From Shimia sp047124445 (GTDB taxonomy: Bacteria; Pseudomonadota; Alphaproteobacteria; Rhodobacterales; Rhodobacteraceae): 64,000 nt of DNA. Numbering within the stretch: the first letter of the stretch is position 1; each line of letters starts with the position of its first letter. Under the pieces are notes generated by a model. That model had not been told where the DNA came from. It was given only the letters and a program-made list of their open reading frames with translations, and did not search any database. The DNA is taken from positions 1,798,001-1,862,000 of the forward strand of contig NZ_CP138921.1 of the NCBI RefSeq assembly GCF_047124445.1, given 5' to 3'. Below are positions 15,917 through 25,301 of the stretch, in pieces. The translations under genes and the position numbers were made by a program.

Positions 15917-18689
15917 GGCCAGCGACATCTTTCCAGCCCCGCCCAGCGCGGGGCTGATCTGCTCAGCTGACGAGATTTTCAATTGTGCCGAAGTGGCGGC
16001 GGAACTTGCCGAAATCCTGAAACAGGGCGGCAAGGAAAGCGACCTGCGCAAAGAGATTGTGCCGCTTCTCATGGCTCGGCGCAAAGCCGCCATGGCCCAG
16101 ATTGCTACGGCGTTCCGAGAGCAACCGCGCGCCGCCCGCGCCATGACGCGTTCTTATACCTGGCTCACCGACTGCTTGGTCAGCTGCGCTTTTCATGTCG
16201 CCACTGTCAGGTTTTATCCGCTGGCCACGCCCACCGAAGCCGAACGCATCGCTCTGTTTGCCGTAGGCGGCTATGGCCGTGGTGAAATGGCGCCGCAATC
16301 CGACGTCGACCTGCTGTTCCTCACACCTTACAAAATCACCCCATGGGCGGAGAGCGTGATTGAATCCATGCTCTATCTGCTCTGGGACCTGCGCCTGAAA
16401 GTCGGCCACAGCTCGCGCACCGTAAAAGACTGCCTGCGCCTGGGCCGTGAAGACTTCACCATCCGCACCGCCCTTCTGGAAAACCGCTTCCTGCGCGGTC
16501 ACGAGCCCTTGGATGAGGAGCTCAATACCCGCCTCGAAGAGGAGCTCTTCAAAGGCACCGAGCAGGAGTTCATCGAAGCCAAGCTCAACGAACGGGATGA
16601 ACGCCACAACAAGCAAGGCCAACGCTACGTTGTGGAGCCCAACGTCAAAGAAGGCAAAGGGGGCCTGCGCGACCTGCAATCTCTCTTCTGGATTGCGAAA
16701 TACGTCTATCACGTCTCCGAAGTCTCTGAACTTGTTGAGAAAGAGGTCTTGGCGCAAGACGAACTGGAACGCTTCATTGAAGCCGAAAACTTCCTCTGGG
16801 CCGTGCGTGGTCACCTGCATTTGACTGCCGGTCGCCCCATGGAACAGCTCACATTTGACGTGCAGGTCGAGATCGCCGATCAGATGGGCTACACTGACAA
16901 AGGTGGCCGCCGCGCGGTGGAGCACTTCATGCAGGAGTTCTTCCGCCAAGCCACCGCGGTGGGCGACTTGACCCGCATCCTGCTCACCAAGCTGGAAGCC
17001 AATCACGCCAAAGCCGAACCGCTGCTGGAACGCATCTTCCGCCGCCGACCGCGCATGAAGCCGGGCTACAAGATGGTGCACAACCGGCTCGATGTGGCAG
17101 ACGAAAAGACCTTCCTGGACGATCCGCTGAACCTGCTGCGCCTGTTTGAAGAAGGCTTGCGCACCGGCATGTTGATCCACCCAGATGCCATGCGCCTGGT
17201 GACGGCCAATCTGCACCTGATCGACGACGACTTCCGCGCCAACAAAGAGGCGCGCCGCCTGTTCCTCGACTTGCTGCTGAAACACGGCAACCCCGAACGC
17301 GCCCTGCGCCGCATGAATGAGCTGGGCGTGCTCTCAGCCTTCATTCCGGAGTTTGAGCCCATCGTGGCGATGATGCAGTTCAACATGTATCACTCCTACA
17401 CTGTGGACGAGCACACCATTCAGGTGATCTCCAACTTCATGGACATCGAGCGCAAGGACCTAGAGGACGAGCTGCCGCTCAGCTCCGAAATCCTTGCCTC
17501 CGGCGGCATCAACCGCAAAGTCCTCATGGTCGCCATGCTGCTGCACGACATCGGCAAAGGCCGCGACATCGACCATTCCGTGCTCGGCGCGCAAATCGCC
17601 CGCAAGGTCGCACCAAACCTGGGCCTCAACAAAGCGGACAGCGAAACCGTGGAATGGCTGGTGCGCTATCACCTGCTGATGTCAGACACCGCGCAAAAAC
17701 GCGACATTGCCGACCCGCGCACCGTACGCGACTTTGCCAAAGCCGTGAAAACCGTGGATCGGTTGAACCTGCTGACCATCCTGACCGTGTGTGACATCCG
17801 CGGCGTGGGACCGGACACATGGAACAACTGGAAAGCGGTCCTTCTGCGCGCTCTCTATGGTCAAACCAAACTTGTACTTGAGGACGGCATGGAGGCCATC
17901 ACCCGCGAAAACCGCGGCACCAAGGCCAAGAAACTTCTGCGCGAAGAACTGTCCGACTGGCCCAGCAAAGACCTCAAGAAAGAAACCGCGCGCCACTATG
18001 AGCCGTATTGGCAGGGCCTGCACATCACCGCCCACAAAGTGTTTGCGGACCTGTTGCGCGATATTCCGGACAACGAAGTCCGCATCGACCTGCACCCGGA
18101 CGATGACCGCGACGCCACCCGCGTCTGCTTTGCCATGGCGGACCACCCCGGCATCTTCTCCCGCATGTGTGGCGCGCTGGCTCTGGTGGGCGCCAACATC
18201 GTCGACGCCCGCACCTTCACCTCCAAAGACGGCTACGCCACCGCAGCCTTCTGGATTCAGGACGCGGAAGACAAACCGTATGAGGCCGCCCGCCTGCCCC
18301 GCTTGCGGCAGATGATCGAAAAAACCCTCAAAGGCGAAGTTGTCACCACCGAGGCAATCAAATCCCGCGACGTAATCAAAAAGCGGGAACGCGCTTTCAA
18401 GGTGCCAACGACCATCCTGTTTGATAACGAAGGCTCGGAGATCTACACGATCATCGAAGTCGACACCCGCGACCGTCCGGGCCTGCTGTTTGACCTCACC
18501 CGCACTCTGGCCAACAACAACGTCTATATCGCCTCCGCCGTGATCGCGACTTTTGGCGAACAGGTGGTCGACACCTTTTATGTCAAAGACATGTTTGGCC
18601 TGAAGTTCCACGCAGAAGGCAAACAAAAAACGCTGGAGAAAAAACTGCGAGAAGCCATCCAGCAAGGCGCTGAAAGGGCCAGCGCATGA
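15876..18689 (+). CDS. glnD: Bifunctional PII uridylyltransferase/uridylyl-removing enzyme
   Basis: Nitrogen sensor of 937 residues that adds UMP to PII proteins when glutamine is low and removes it when high. Order of domains: nucleotidyltransferase (GGYGRGEMAPQSDVDLLF from residue 131), HD phosphohydrolase (HDIGKGRD near residue 557), and two C-terminal ACT domains that bind glutamine (about 720-800 and 835-915). The start is a TTG at 15876 preceded by AAGGTGG six bases away, inside the end of the previous gene; no ATG follows for a long way. It overlaps murJ by ATGA. Confidence 0.95.
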   Translation: MTLPQPDLEALAAKASDIFPAPPSAGLICSADEIFNCAEVAAELAEILKQGGKESDLRKEIVPLLMARRKAAMAQIATAFREQPRAARAMTRSYTWLTDCLVSCAFHVATVRFYPLATPTEAERIALFAVGGYGRGEMAPQSDVDLLFLTPYKITPWAESVIESMLYLLWDLRLKVGHSSRTVKDCLRLGREDFTIRTALLENRFLRGHEPLDEELNTRLEEELFKGTEQEFIEAKLNERDERHNKQGQRYVVEPNVKEGKGGLRDLQSLFWIAKYVYHVSEVSELVEKEVLAQDELERFIEAENFLWAVRGHLHLTAGRPMEQLTFDVQVEIADQMGYTDKGGRRAVEHFMQEFFRQATAVGDLTRILLTKLEANHAKAEPLLERIFRRRPRMKPGYKMVHNRLDVADEKTFLDDPLNLLRLFEEGLRTGMLIHPDAMRLVTANLHLIDDDFRANKEARRLFLDLLLKHGNPERALRRMNELGVLSAFIPEFEPIVAMMQFNMYHSYTVDEHTIQVISNFMDIERKDLEDELPLSSEILASGGINRKVLMVAMLLHDIGKGRDIDHSVLGAQIARKVAPNLGLNKADSETVEWLVRYHLLMSDTAQKRDIADPRTVRDFAKAVKTVDRLNLLTILTVCDIRGVGPDTWNNWKAVLLRALYGQTKLVLEDGMEAITRENRGTKAKKLLREELSDWPSKDLKKETARHYEPYWQGLHITAHKVFADLLRDIPDNEVRIDLHPDDDRDATRVCFAMADHPGIFSRMCGALALVGANIVDARTFTSKDGYATAAFWIQDAEDKPYEAARLPRLRQMIEKTLKGEVVTTEAIKSRDVIKKRERAFKVPTTILFDNEGSEIYTIIEVDTRDRPGLLFDLTRTLANNNVYIASAVIATFGEQVVDTFYVKDMFGLKFHAEGKQKTLEKKLREAIQQGAERASA

Positions 18690-20227
18690 AGCCCATCCGC
18701 CTGATGCGCGGCTTTCTGACCGTTGGCTTCTGGACGCTGATGAGCCGTGTTCTGGGCTTTGTGCGCGAAATTCTGATCCTGAACTACATCGGCCCCGGAC
18801 CTCTGTTGGACGCCTTTGTGGCGGCCTTTCGCCTGCCCAACATGTTCCGCCGCTTTTTTGCCGAAGGCGCGTTCAACGCCGCCTTTGTGCCGATGTTCTC
18901 CAAAAAACTGGAGGGCGAGGAAGACGCCGAACACTTTGCCAGCGAAGCCCTCAGCCTGCTGTTCGCCGCTGTGATGACCCTCACCGCCCTCGGCATGATC
19001 TTCATGCCAGCGCTGGTCTGGCTTACGGCGGAAGGCTTTGCCGGGGACGCGCGCTTTGACCTGACCGTCGGCTATGGCCGCATTGTGTTTCCCTACATCT
19101 TTTTCATGTCCTTGGGCGCGCTGTTCTCCGGCGTGCTCAACGCCACCGGCCGCTTTGCTGCCGCAGCTGCCGCCCCAGTGCTGCTCAACATCCTGATTAT
19201 TCCAGCGCTGATTTTTGGCCACGTCTCCGGTGGCGCAGTTATCACCTGGCTGATCTGGACCATTCCTGTCGCCGGTGTTGCACAGTTGGGTCTGGTTTGG
19301 ATTGCCACTCGTCGCGCCGGTTTGCGTATCTCCCTGCGCCTGCCCAAATGGACGCCGGACATGGCGCGCATGGTGCGCGTCGCCGTGCCCGCAGCCCTGG
19401 CCTCCGGCGTCATGCAAATCAACCTTGTGGTTGGGCAAATCGTGGCCTCCAACACCGAAGGCGCCGTGAGCTGGCTTTATGCCGCCGACCGTTTGTATCA
19501 ACTGCCCCTTGGCGTCATTGGCATCGCGATTGGCATTGTTCTGCTACCGGATCTCTCCCGTCGCTTGAAAGCCAACGACGACGCAGGCGCCCAAAACGCA
19601 TTCTCGCGGGCCAGCGAGTTTGCGATGTTCCTGACCCTCCCCTGCGCCGTGGCATTTTTGGTGATCCCCCTGCCCATCGTCTCTGTGCTCTATGAACGTG
19701 GCGCAACCGGCTCTGACGACACCGCCGCCATCTCGGTCGCCTTGGCGATATACGCCCTTGGCCTCCCAGCTTTCGTGCTGCAAAAATTGTTGCAACCGCT
19801 GTATTTCGCCCGCGAAGACACCAAACGCCCGTTCCACTACGCCGTCTGGGCCATGGTGGTGAACGCCGCGCTGGCCTTTGGTCTGGCGCCCTACATCCAA
19901 TGGATGGCCCCCGCCATTGCCGCCACCGTTTCCGCCTGGATCATGGTGGCTCAACTCGGCTTTGGCGCGCGCGGCTACGGCCAAGTTGCCAAGTTTGACA
20001 CCCGCCTGCGCAAACGCCTCTGGCGCATCTGTCTGGCCTCCGCCGCCATGGGCGGCGCGCTCTGGGTGACCTGGGTCATTCTGGTGCCATGGTTCGGCTT
20101 GCCCGGCTGGCGCTACGTGGCTTTGCTGATCCTGCTGACGCTCGGCGCGGTTGTGTATTTTGCCGTTGGCCGCCTCATCGGCGCCTATGTTCCCAGCGAG
20201 TTGAAGGCCGCTGCCCGCCGTGGTTGA
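18686..20227 (+). CDS. murJ: Lipid II flippase MurJ (MviN)
   Basis: Inner-membrane flippase of 513 residues with about 14 hydrophobic helices, moving lipid II across the membrane for peptidoglycan synthesis. The N-terminal FWTLMSRVLGFVREILI and FRLPNMFRRFFAEGAFNAAF are diagnostic. Translation is coupled to glnD by an ATGA overlap. The order LpoA-like, glnD, murJ links cell-wall synthesis with nitrogen control in one unit; glnD-murJ adjacency is common in alphaproteobacteria, usually followed by trpS, which is found 1.4 kb further on here. Confidence 0.95.
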   Translation: MKPIRLMRGFLTVGFWTLMSRVLGFVREILILNYIGPGPLLDAFVAAFRLPNMFRRFFAEGAFNAAFVPMFSKKLEGEEDAEHFASEALSLLFAAVMTLTALGMIFMPALVWLTAEGFAGDARFDLTVGYGRIVFPYIFFMSLGALFSGVLNATGRFAAAAAAPVLLNILIIPALIFGHVSGGAVITWLIWTIPVAGVAQLGLVWIATRRAGLRISLRLPKWTPDMARMVRVAVPAALASGVMQINLVVGQIVASNTEGAVSWLYAADRLYQLPLGVIGIAIGIVLLPDLSRRLKANDDAGAQNAFSRASEFAMFLTLPCAVAFLVIPLPIVSVLYERGATGSDDTAAISVALAIYALGLPAFVLQKLLQPLYFAREDTKRPFHYAVWAMVVNAALAFGLAPYIQWMAPAIAATVSAWIMVAQLGFGARGYGQVAKFDTRLRKRLWRICLASAAMGGALWVTWVILVPWFGLPGWRYVALLILLTLGAVVYFAVGRLIGAYVPSELKAAARRG

Positions 20228-20322
20228 GCGGGCACAAACCGACAAATAGACTCAGAAACCAGTTGCTCCCGCACCCTAATGTGCCGTTAACCTTAGGCAT
20301 TCTTTAATCTCGGGAGTGAGAC

Positions 20323-20868
20323 ATGAATAATTGGATCGTAATGTTGATCGTCGGCATTCTTGCCGTGGTCTTGGGTGTTTTGGCCTTGGCCAACCCTTTT
20401 GCCGCCTCGGTAACCGCCACAGTCTTTGCGGGCTGGAGCTTCCTTTTCCTTGGCGCATTTCAAACCTTTGCCGCCTTTAGCGCACCGTCCACAGGCGCAA
20501 AAATCGCCGGTGTGATCCTGGGTGTGCTCGCCTTGGTCATCGGGGTACACATCATCGCGCAACCGCTTCAGGGCCTGCTGTCTCTGACCTTTGCCGCAGG
20601 CATTCTGTTCCTGGTGTCCGGCGTGTTCAAGGGCGTGTTTGGCTTTTCCAACTTCGAAGGCAGCGCCCGTTGGGCCTTGCTGCTGTCCGGTCTGGTCTCG
20701 GTGATCCTGGGCCTGATGGTGCTCAACAACTTCCCGCAATCCGCTGCCGTGCTGCTGGGCGTGTTGTTGGCCATCGAGCTTCTATCCAACGGCATCAGCG
20801 CCATCGCGCTGGCCTTCGCTGTGCGCAGCGCCAACAACGCGGACGCCCCACAAGAAGACGCCGCCTAA
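20323..20868 (+). CDS. HdeD-like (DUF308) membrane protein
   Basis: Small inner-membrane protein of 181 residues with about six hydrophobic segments arranged as repeated helix pairs (WIVMLIVGILAVVLGVLAL, then ATVFAGWSFLFLGAFQTF, and so on), as in the HdeD acid-resistance family. It ends in an acidic hydrophilic tail. GGGAGTGAG precedes the ATG. It is separated from murJ by 95 bases and probably has its own promoter. An acid-stress role is known for E. coli HdeD only and is not shown here. Confidence 0.8.
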   Translation: MNNWIVMLIVGILAVVLGVLALANPFAASVTATVFAGWSFLFLGAFQTFAAFSAPSTGAKIAGVILGVLALVIGVHIIAQPLQGLLSLTFAAGILFLVSGVFKGVFGFSNFEGSARWALLLSGLVSVILGLMVLNNFPQSAAVLLGVLLAIELLSNGISAIALAFAVRSANNADAPQEDAA

Positions 20869-20877
20869 TCGGTCATA

Positions 20878-21564
20878 TCACTGGCGGCGGATCTTTTCGC
20901 GGATCCGCTGCCACCCTCCGGGAACAAACAGGAACGACAGGGCAAAGCCGGTGCAAAAGCCGAGCAGATCCGCCAGCCAAACCGGCGTCCCGCCAAAAAT
21001 CAGACTGAACACCAACCGGATCGCCATCAACATCCCGATCAGCGAAAACGCCCGCGCTTGCGGCGCTCCCACCGCGCCCAGACTGACCCACAACAGAAAT
21101 GTGAAGGCGCCGATCATCCCGTACACTCCGGGGAAAGCGCCCAATAGCGGGACCGGCGAGTTTAATATGACCGCATAGCCAAGCGCCCCGACTGCGCCGC
21201 TTAGAATAAACACCGCCAGGGTTGCCCAGCCGGTGAACACTTCCCCCACCATTTTCCCCATCGCCAGGAGCAGCACGCCACCAAACAGCGCATGGGTGAA
21301 GTTGTGGTGCACAAACAGATAGCTGACAAAGCGGATCAGATGCTCCGGCGGCCAATGCCCCGTTTCGCGCATGATGTTAAAAATCTCGCCAAAGAAGCCA
21401 TAGTCGTATTGTGCTGCCAAGCGCCAACCGGCCGCCGCGTCCCCGCCAATGATGCCCCGCGCGCCAAGGCTAAAAAGCGCTTCCACGCCCAGCAGGAACA
21501 AAAACAGCGCGGTGATCACCGGTGGCAACGGGTTCACGGGGCTCTGATCATCTGGGTGCGACAT
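20878..21564 (-). CDS. Rhomboid-family membrane protein lacking catalytic residues
   Basis: A 228-residue protein with about six hydrophobic helices and rhomboid landmarks: the first loop, HHNFTHALFGG in helix 2, the GVYGMIGAF segment in helix 4 and LLGFCTGFALSFLF in helix 6. The active-site serine motif GASG is replaced by GAFP, and the helix-6 AHLGGF-type histidine by ADLLGF, so both catalytic residues are missing. It is probably a pseudoprotease that binds membrane substrates. The start at 21564 has AAGGAG 7 bases upstream. Divergent from trpS. Confidence 0.75.
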   Translation of the reverse strand: MSHPDDQSPVNPLPPVITALFLFLLGVEALFSLGARGIIGGDAAAGWRLAAQYDYGFFGEIFNIMRETGHWPPEHLIRFVSYLFVHHNFTHALFGGVLLLAMGKMVGEVFTGWATLAVFILSGAVGALGYAVILNSPVPLLGAFPGVYGMIGAFTFLLWVSLGAVGAPQARAFSLIGMLMAIRLVFSLIFGGTPVWLADLLGFCTGFALSFLFVPGGWQRIREKIRRQ

Positions 21565-21664
21565 GCCTGTACTCCTTACCCGCCCTGCGTGCCGGTCCGG
21601 CTTGACGGTGTTTGGCCTCGGAGATAAGCCAAGCAAGCTAACAAATCCAGATGGAGTATTTCCA

Positions 21665-22702
21665 ATGAACGAGGCGGTCCAAACGTCCTCCACCTTTACC
21701 CCACGCGTCTTTTCCGGGATTCAACCCTCGGGCGGTCTGACGCTGGGCAATTACCTCGGCGCGATGAAGCGCTTTGTCGACATGCAAGAGGCCGGCACCC
21801 ATGAGACCGTGTTCTGCATGGTTGACCTGCACGCCATCACAGTCTGGCAAGACCCTGCCAAGCTGCAACGCGCCACCCGCGAACTCTGCGCCGGTTTCAT
21901 TGCCGCAGGCATCGATCCAAAGAAATCGATCCTGTTCAACCAATCCGCCGCGCCTGAGCATGCCCAACTGGCATGGATCTTCAACTGCGTCGCCCGCATG
22001 GGCTGGATGCAGCGCATGACCCAATGGAAAGACAAAGCTGGTAAAAACTCCCAGAACGCTTCGCTGGGCCTGTTTGCCTACCCGGCGCTGATGGCGGCGG
22101 ACATTCTGATCTACCACGCCACCCACGTGCCGGTGGGCGAGGACCAGAAACAGCACCTTGAGCTGACCCGTGATGTGGCCACCAAGTTCAACCACGACTA
22201 CGGCGTGGACTTCTTCCCGATCACCGAACCGGTGATCGAAGGCGCTGCCACCCGCGTGATGTCCTTCCGCGATGGCACCAAGAAGATGTCCAAGTCCGAC
22301 CCGTCTGATGCCTCCCGCATCAACATGACCGACGACGCGGACACCATCGCCAAGAAGATCCGCAAGGCCAAAACCGACCCGGAGGCGCTGCCGTCTGAGG
22401 CCAAAGGTCTGGAAGAGCGTCCAGAGGCCCGCAATCTGGTCAACATCTACGCAGGTCTGTCTGGCCTGACCGTAGATCAGGTTCTGGCCGAGGTTGGCGG
22501 CAAGCAGTTCTCCGAGTTCAAACCAATGCTGTCTGACCTCGCTGTATCCAAACTGTCCCCGATCAGCACGGAAATGGCCCGCCTGATGGAGCATCAGGAC
22601 GAGATCGATAGGATCCTCGCCCACGGCGCAGGTCAGGCCCGCGAAATCGCCGCGCCAATCCTGAAAAAGACCTACGAAATTGTCGGCATGGTCGGCGCCT
22701 AA
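21665..22702 (+). CDS. trpS: Tryptophanyl-tRNA synthetase
   Basis: Class I aminoacyl-tRNA synthetase charging tRNA-Trp; 345 residues. The HIGH-equivalent is in SGIQPSGGLTLGNYLGA, and the KMSKS loop is intact (KKMSKSDPSD). The ATG at 21665 is preceded by GGAG with 8 bases between; upstream in-frame codons are not family sequence. A strong terminator follows 15 bases after the stop, so this is a one-gene unit. Proximity to murJ and glnD is usual in the order. Confidence 0.97.
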   Translation: MNEAVQTSSTFTPRVFSGIQPSGGLTLGNYLGAMKRFVDMQEAGTHETVFCMVDLHAITVWQDPAKLQRATRELCAGFIAAGIDPKKSILFNQSAAPEHAQLAWIFNCVARMGWMQRMTQWKDKAGKNSQNASLGLFAYPALMAADILIYHATHVPVGEDQKQHLELTRDVATKFNHDYGVDFFPITEPVIEGAATRVMSFRDGTKKMSKSDPSDASRINMTDDADTIAKKIRKAKTDPEALPSEAKGLEERPEARNLVNIYAGLSGLTVDQVLAEVGGKQFSEFKPMLSDLAVSKLSPISTEMARLMEHQDEIDRILAHGAGQAREIAAPILKKTYEIVGMVGA

Positions 22703-22716
22703 TCCCTCAAAACTCC

Positions 22717-22746
22717 AAAGCCGCCCCACCCTCGGGGCGGCTTTTT
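22717..22746 (+). terminator. Rho-independent terminator of trpS
   Basis: AAAGCCGCCCC pairs with GGGGCGGCTTT around a six-base loop, followed by a T tract. Confidence 0.92.
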
Positions 22747-22765
22747 CATATGCTGAAGTCCCCCT

Positions 22766-23272
22766 ATGACGCCCAACAGGCAAACCACCTGCCCCGGATG
22801 TGGCAGCCCGTTTGACGCCATCACCGGCCCCACGCACGCCTATATGACATCCTCTCCGGGCTGCTTCGCCGCGTTCAACAGCCTCTTGGCTGCTGAGTAC
22901 ACCGACCCTGCGCTGCTGCCCACGCACCGGCTCACGGTCGACACCTACGCCGTGCAACACCCCGGCGATCCCAACGACCGCCGCGCAGTGCAATCGGTAG
23001 GCCTGCACCTCGCCCGCCTGAACCTACAACTCGCGCAGGACCTGCCCCCCAAAGAAACCAACGACGTGATGCTCGGCCTGTCGGAGCACAAATCCAGCCT
23101 TGTCGCCTTGGCCCCTCCAGCACAGTTCACCCTGACCGTCGCGGACATTGCGCCCCATGCCAGCACCACGCAGCACAGCGCCAAAGTCCGCCAATGGGCG
23201 CAGGCGACATGGCAGGACTACGCCACTCATCACGCCTACATTTCAGAGTGGATCGCGCAAGCCGGCCTCTAA
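22766..23272 (+). CDS. DUF5946 family protein
   Basis: A 168-residue soluble protein. It opens with a zinc-ribbon-like pair CPGCGSPFD (Cys 9 and 12) and has the family's CFAAFNSLLAAEY and HRLTVDTYAVQHPG segments. No catalytic role is known for the family. It follows the trpS terminator by 20 bases and ends 27 bases before the convergent GNAT gene, with no hairpin between them. Family assignment is by recalled motifs. Confidence 0.7.
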   Translation: MTPNRQTTCPGCGSPFDAITGPTHAYMTSSPGCFAAFNSLLAAEYTDPALLPTHRLTVDTYAVQHPGDPNDRRAVQSVGLHLARLNLQLAQDLPPKETNDVMLGLSEHKSSLVALAPPAQFTLTVADIAPHASTTQHSAKVRQWAQATWQDYATHHAYISEWIAQAGL

Positions 23273-23298
23273 GAACATCCTTGGCTCATAGGCAACGA

Positions 23299-23838
23299 TC
23301 AGCGCCCCAACGCCCGCTCCAGAAACAGCGCCTCCTGGTCCCCAAACGTGCCTTTCACCGGATTGCCAAACCCAACCTTCTCCGCAACCCGCACAGAAGC
23401 CGCATGGGTCGGATCGAAGATCGCACAGGCCACCGCAAACTCTTTGGCCAGCACATCATCCGCCCAGGCCATCACCGCCGTCACAGCCTCCGTTGCCAGC
23501 CCCTGCCCCTGCGCCGAAGTTTTTAACGCCCAACCGGCTTCCGGTTTGCCATGCACACTTGGCCGAGAGTCCCGATGGTAATCCGCCAACCCGGCCTCGC
23601 CCACAAACGCGCCATCAACCTTGCTCTCAAGCGCCCAGTAGCCATAGCCCAGCGCCTGCCAATGGCCTATGTAGCGCAACAGTCGCGACCACGATTCCGC
23701 CGCCGTCGACGGCACACCCGAAATCCGCGCCACAACCTCCGGATCCGCCCACATCGCCGCGCTATCCTCAAAATCTGCCAGCTCATGCCCGCGCAGGATC
23801 AGCCGATCCGTTTCAAGCCTTGGAACTTCTATCGCCAC
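23299..23838 (-). CDS. GNAT N-acetyltransferase, RimJ/RimL type
   Basis: A 179-residue acetyltransferase. The opening ETDRLILRGHELADFE and the acetyl-CoA pocket region QGLATEAVTAVMAWA followed by HAASVRVAEKVGF are typical of the group that acetylates ribosomal-protein or other N termini and small amines. The substrate cannot be predicted. The gene is divergent from the M23 peptidase gene, with 82 bases between the starts. Confidence 0.85.
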   Translation of the reverse strand: MAIEVPRLETDRLILRGHELADFEDSAAMWADPEVVARISGVPSTAAESWSRLLRYIGHWQALGYGYWALESKVDGAFVGEAGLADYHRDSRPSVHGKPEAGWALKTSAQGQGLATEAVTAVMAWADDVLAKEFAVACAIFDPTHAASVRVAEKVGFGNPVKGTFGDQEALFLERALGR

Positions 23839-23920
23839 TACACTCTTCCCTACGTATCTTGGTGATCCGCCACATCCGGCCCAACCTTGACAGACCCTAT
23901 CATCTGCTCAACCATAAGCC

Positions 23921-24604
23921 ATGGTTTGGTTTGTCTCATTGAAGAAAGTATGTACGGCCGCTGTTCTGGGAGTGGCGCTTGTCTCCAGCCACCCAATTGC
24001 AGCGCAAGAGACCGCTCTGGTTTCGGCCAACGGCAAACCCGTAGTGTTTGGCGTGGCACGTGGCTTCAAACGCAAAGCTGGCCTCTGTCTGGACTACGGA
24101 AAATCGCGCCTCCGCAACGGCGCACCTTATCACGTCGTGGAGCCAGCCCGCACTATCACGCGCCACGAAGGCATGGATTTCTGTCGACGGGCCGGCACGC
24201 CCGTGATTGCACCGCTGAACGGCAAAATTCGTTTCATTGAACAAGACAACGCGTCCTGGGGCGGCGTGGTCGGCATCACATCCAACTTCTCCATGCGTCC
24301 GTCTCCCGGCAAAAGCAAACAGCGCATCTTTGTGGAAATGGTGCATATTGTGCCTATTCAGGGACTGCGCAAAGGGCAGAAAGTCTCCGCAGGACAACTT
24401 GTCGGCCACGTACAAAAAGCCAACCGCCCGAGTATCGGCGACACACCGCACGTGCATTTTGCCGTACGCCGCTGCAACGACTGGCCAACGTGCCACATTG
24501 ATCCCAACTACTTTTGGCGTGATGGCCTCGGGCGCATCTCTTGCCACGCCCCGTCAAAACCCCTGCCAAATGGCCGGATGGTCGCGCCCCTGCCCTGCAA
24601 ATAG
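23921..24604 (+). CDS. M23 family metallopeptidase (LytM-like)
   Basis: Exported 227-residue protein with a signal peptide ending HPIAAQ. The zinc site of the LytM fold is visible as RHEGMDF (H and D ligands) and PHVHFAVRR (HxH). Five or more cysteines in the second half (CLDYG, FCRRAG, RRCNDWPTC, RISCHAP, LPCK) suggest disulfides in the periplasm. It probably cuts peptidoglycan cross-links or acts as an envelope adaptor. Divergent from the GNAT gene. The start is weakly supported; a TTG at 23939 would give a shorter leader. Confidence 0.82.
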   Translation: MVWFVSLKKVCTAAVLGVALVSSHPIAAQETALVSANGKPVVFGVARGFKRKAGLCLDYGKSRLRNGAPYHVVEPARTITRHEGMDFCRRAGTPVIAPLNGKIRFIEQDNASWGGVVGITSNFSMRPSPGKSKQRIFVEMVHIVPIQGLRKGQKVSAGQLVGHVQKANRPSIGDTPHVHFAVRRCNDWPTCHIDPNYFWRDGLGRISCHAPSKPLPNGRMVAPLPCK

Positions 24605-24713
24605 TCCGCAGCCACGCCCTCCCTCCGCATTTCCGCACATAATCCGCGCCAAATCGCAAGTTTTCAGCGCTCCGCCGCCTGCCTACCTTTGTTGCCAACA
24701 AAGGAGACCTCTC

Positions 24714-25199
24714 ATGACCGCGTCCTACGCCCCCTCCGCCCGCATTGGCCACGTGCACCTGAAAGTCGCCGACCTTGACCGCGCGATCGCCTTCTATGCC
24801 GATGTCTTGGGCTTTGAGGTCCAAAGCCGCCTCGGTAACGACGCCGTTTTCCTAGGATCTGATGGCTACCACCATCACATCGGCCTCAACACCTGGCGCA
24901 GCAAAGGCAGCGGCCCCGCGCCGGAACACCACACCGGCCTGTTCCACACCGCCATCCTCTATCCCTCCCGCGCGGATCTCGCGACCGCTGTGCAACGGGT
25001 CATTGACGCTGGCTATCCTGTGCTGGGCGCCTCAGACCACGGCGTGTCCGAGGCCATTTACTTCAACGATCCCGATGGCAACGGCGTCGAACTCTACCGC
25101 GACCGCCACACAGCCGAATGGCCACGCCACGACGACGGCAGCCTGCAAATGTACAGTCGCCCGCTGAAACTCGAAGCCCTTCTCGCAGAGGCGGCTTAA
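24714..25199 (+). CDS. VOC family (glyoxalase/dioxygenase fold) protein
   Basis: A 161-residue vicinal-oxygen-chelate protein. The first beta-alpha unit reads IGHVHLKVADLDRAIAFYADVLGFE; the metal ligands are likely the His in GHVHL, a His in the YHHHIGLNTW segment and the Glu in VELYRD. FNDPDGNGVELY is the usual end motif. The ATG at 24714 has a perfect AAAGGAG. Members include extradiol dioxygenases and resistance proteins; the reaction here is not known. Confidence 0.85.
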   Translation: MTASYAPSARIGHVHLKVADLDRAIAFYADVLGFEVQSRLGNDAVFLGSDGYHHHIGLNTWRSKGSGPAPEHHTGLFHTAILYPSRADLATAVQRVIDAGYPVLGASDHGVSEAIYFNDPDGNGVELYRDRHTAEWPRHDDGSLQMYSRPLKLEALLAEAA

Positions 25200-25219
25200 C
25201 GCCGGACAGCGTCACAAAA

Positions 25220-25248
25220 CTGCAAACGGCTTGTCACGAATCTGATTC
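25220..25248 (+). promoter_or_regulatory. Candidate Pho box upstream of phoX
   Basis: Seven-base units CTGCAAA, TTGTCAC and CTGATTC are spaced 11 bases apart, with GCGTCAC one more turn upstream (25209). This is the layout of PhoB boxes (CTGTCAT units with 4-base spacers), although each unit is imperfect. It lies 54-82 bases before phoX. Confidence 0.4.
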
Positions 25249-25301
25249 AGCGACCTCCTAGTCTTGGCATCAACCAAAGATCCAAGCCTACGGAGCCAGG
25301 A

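Noticed and set aside
15963..17285. Open frame antisense to glnD
   Set aside because: Gln/His/Val-rich shadow of the GlnD reading frame.
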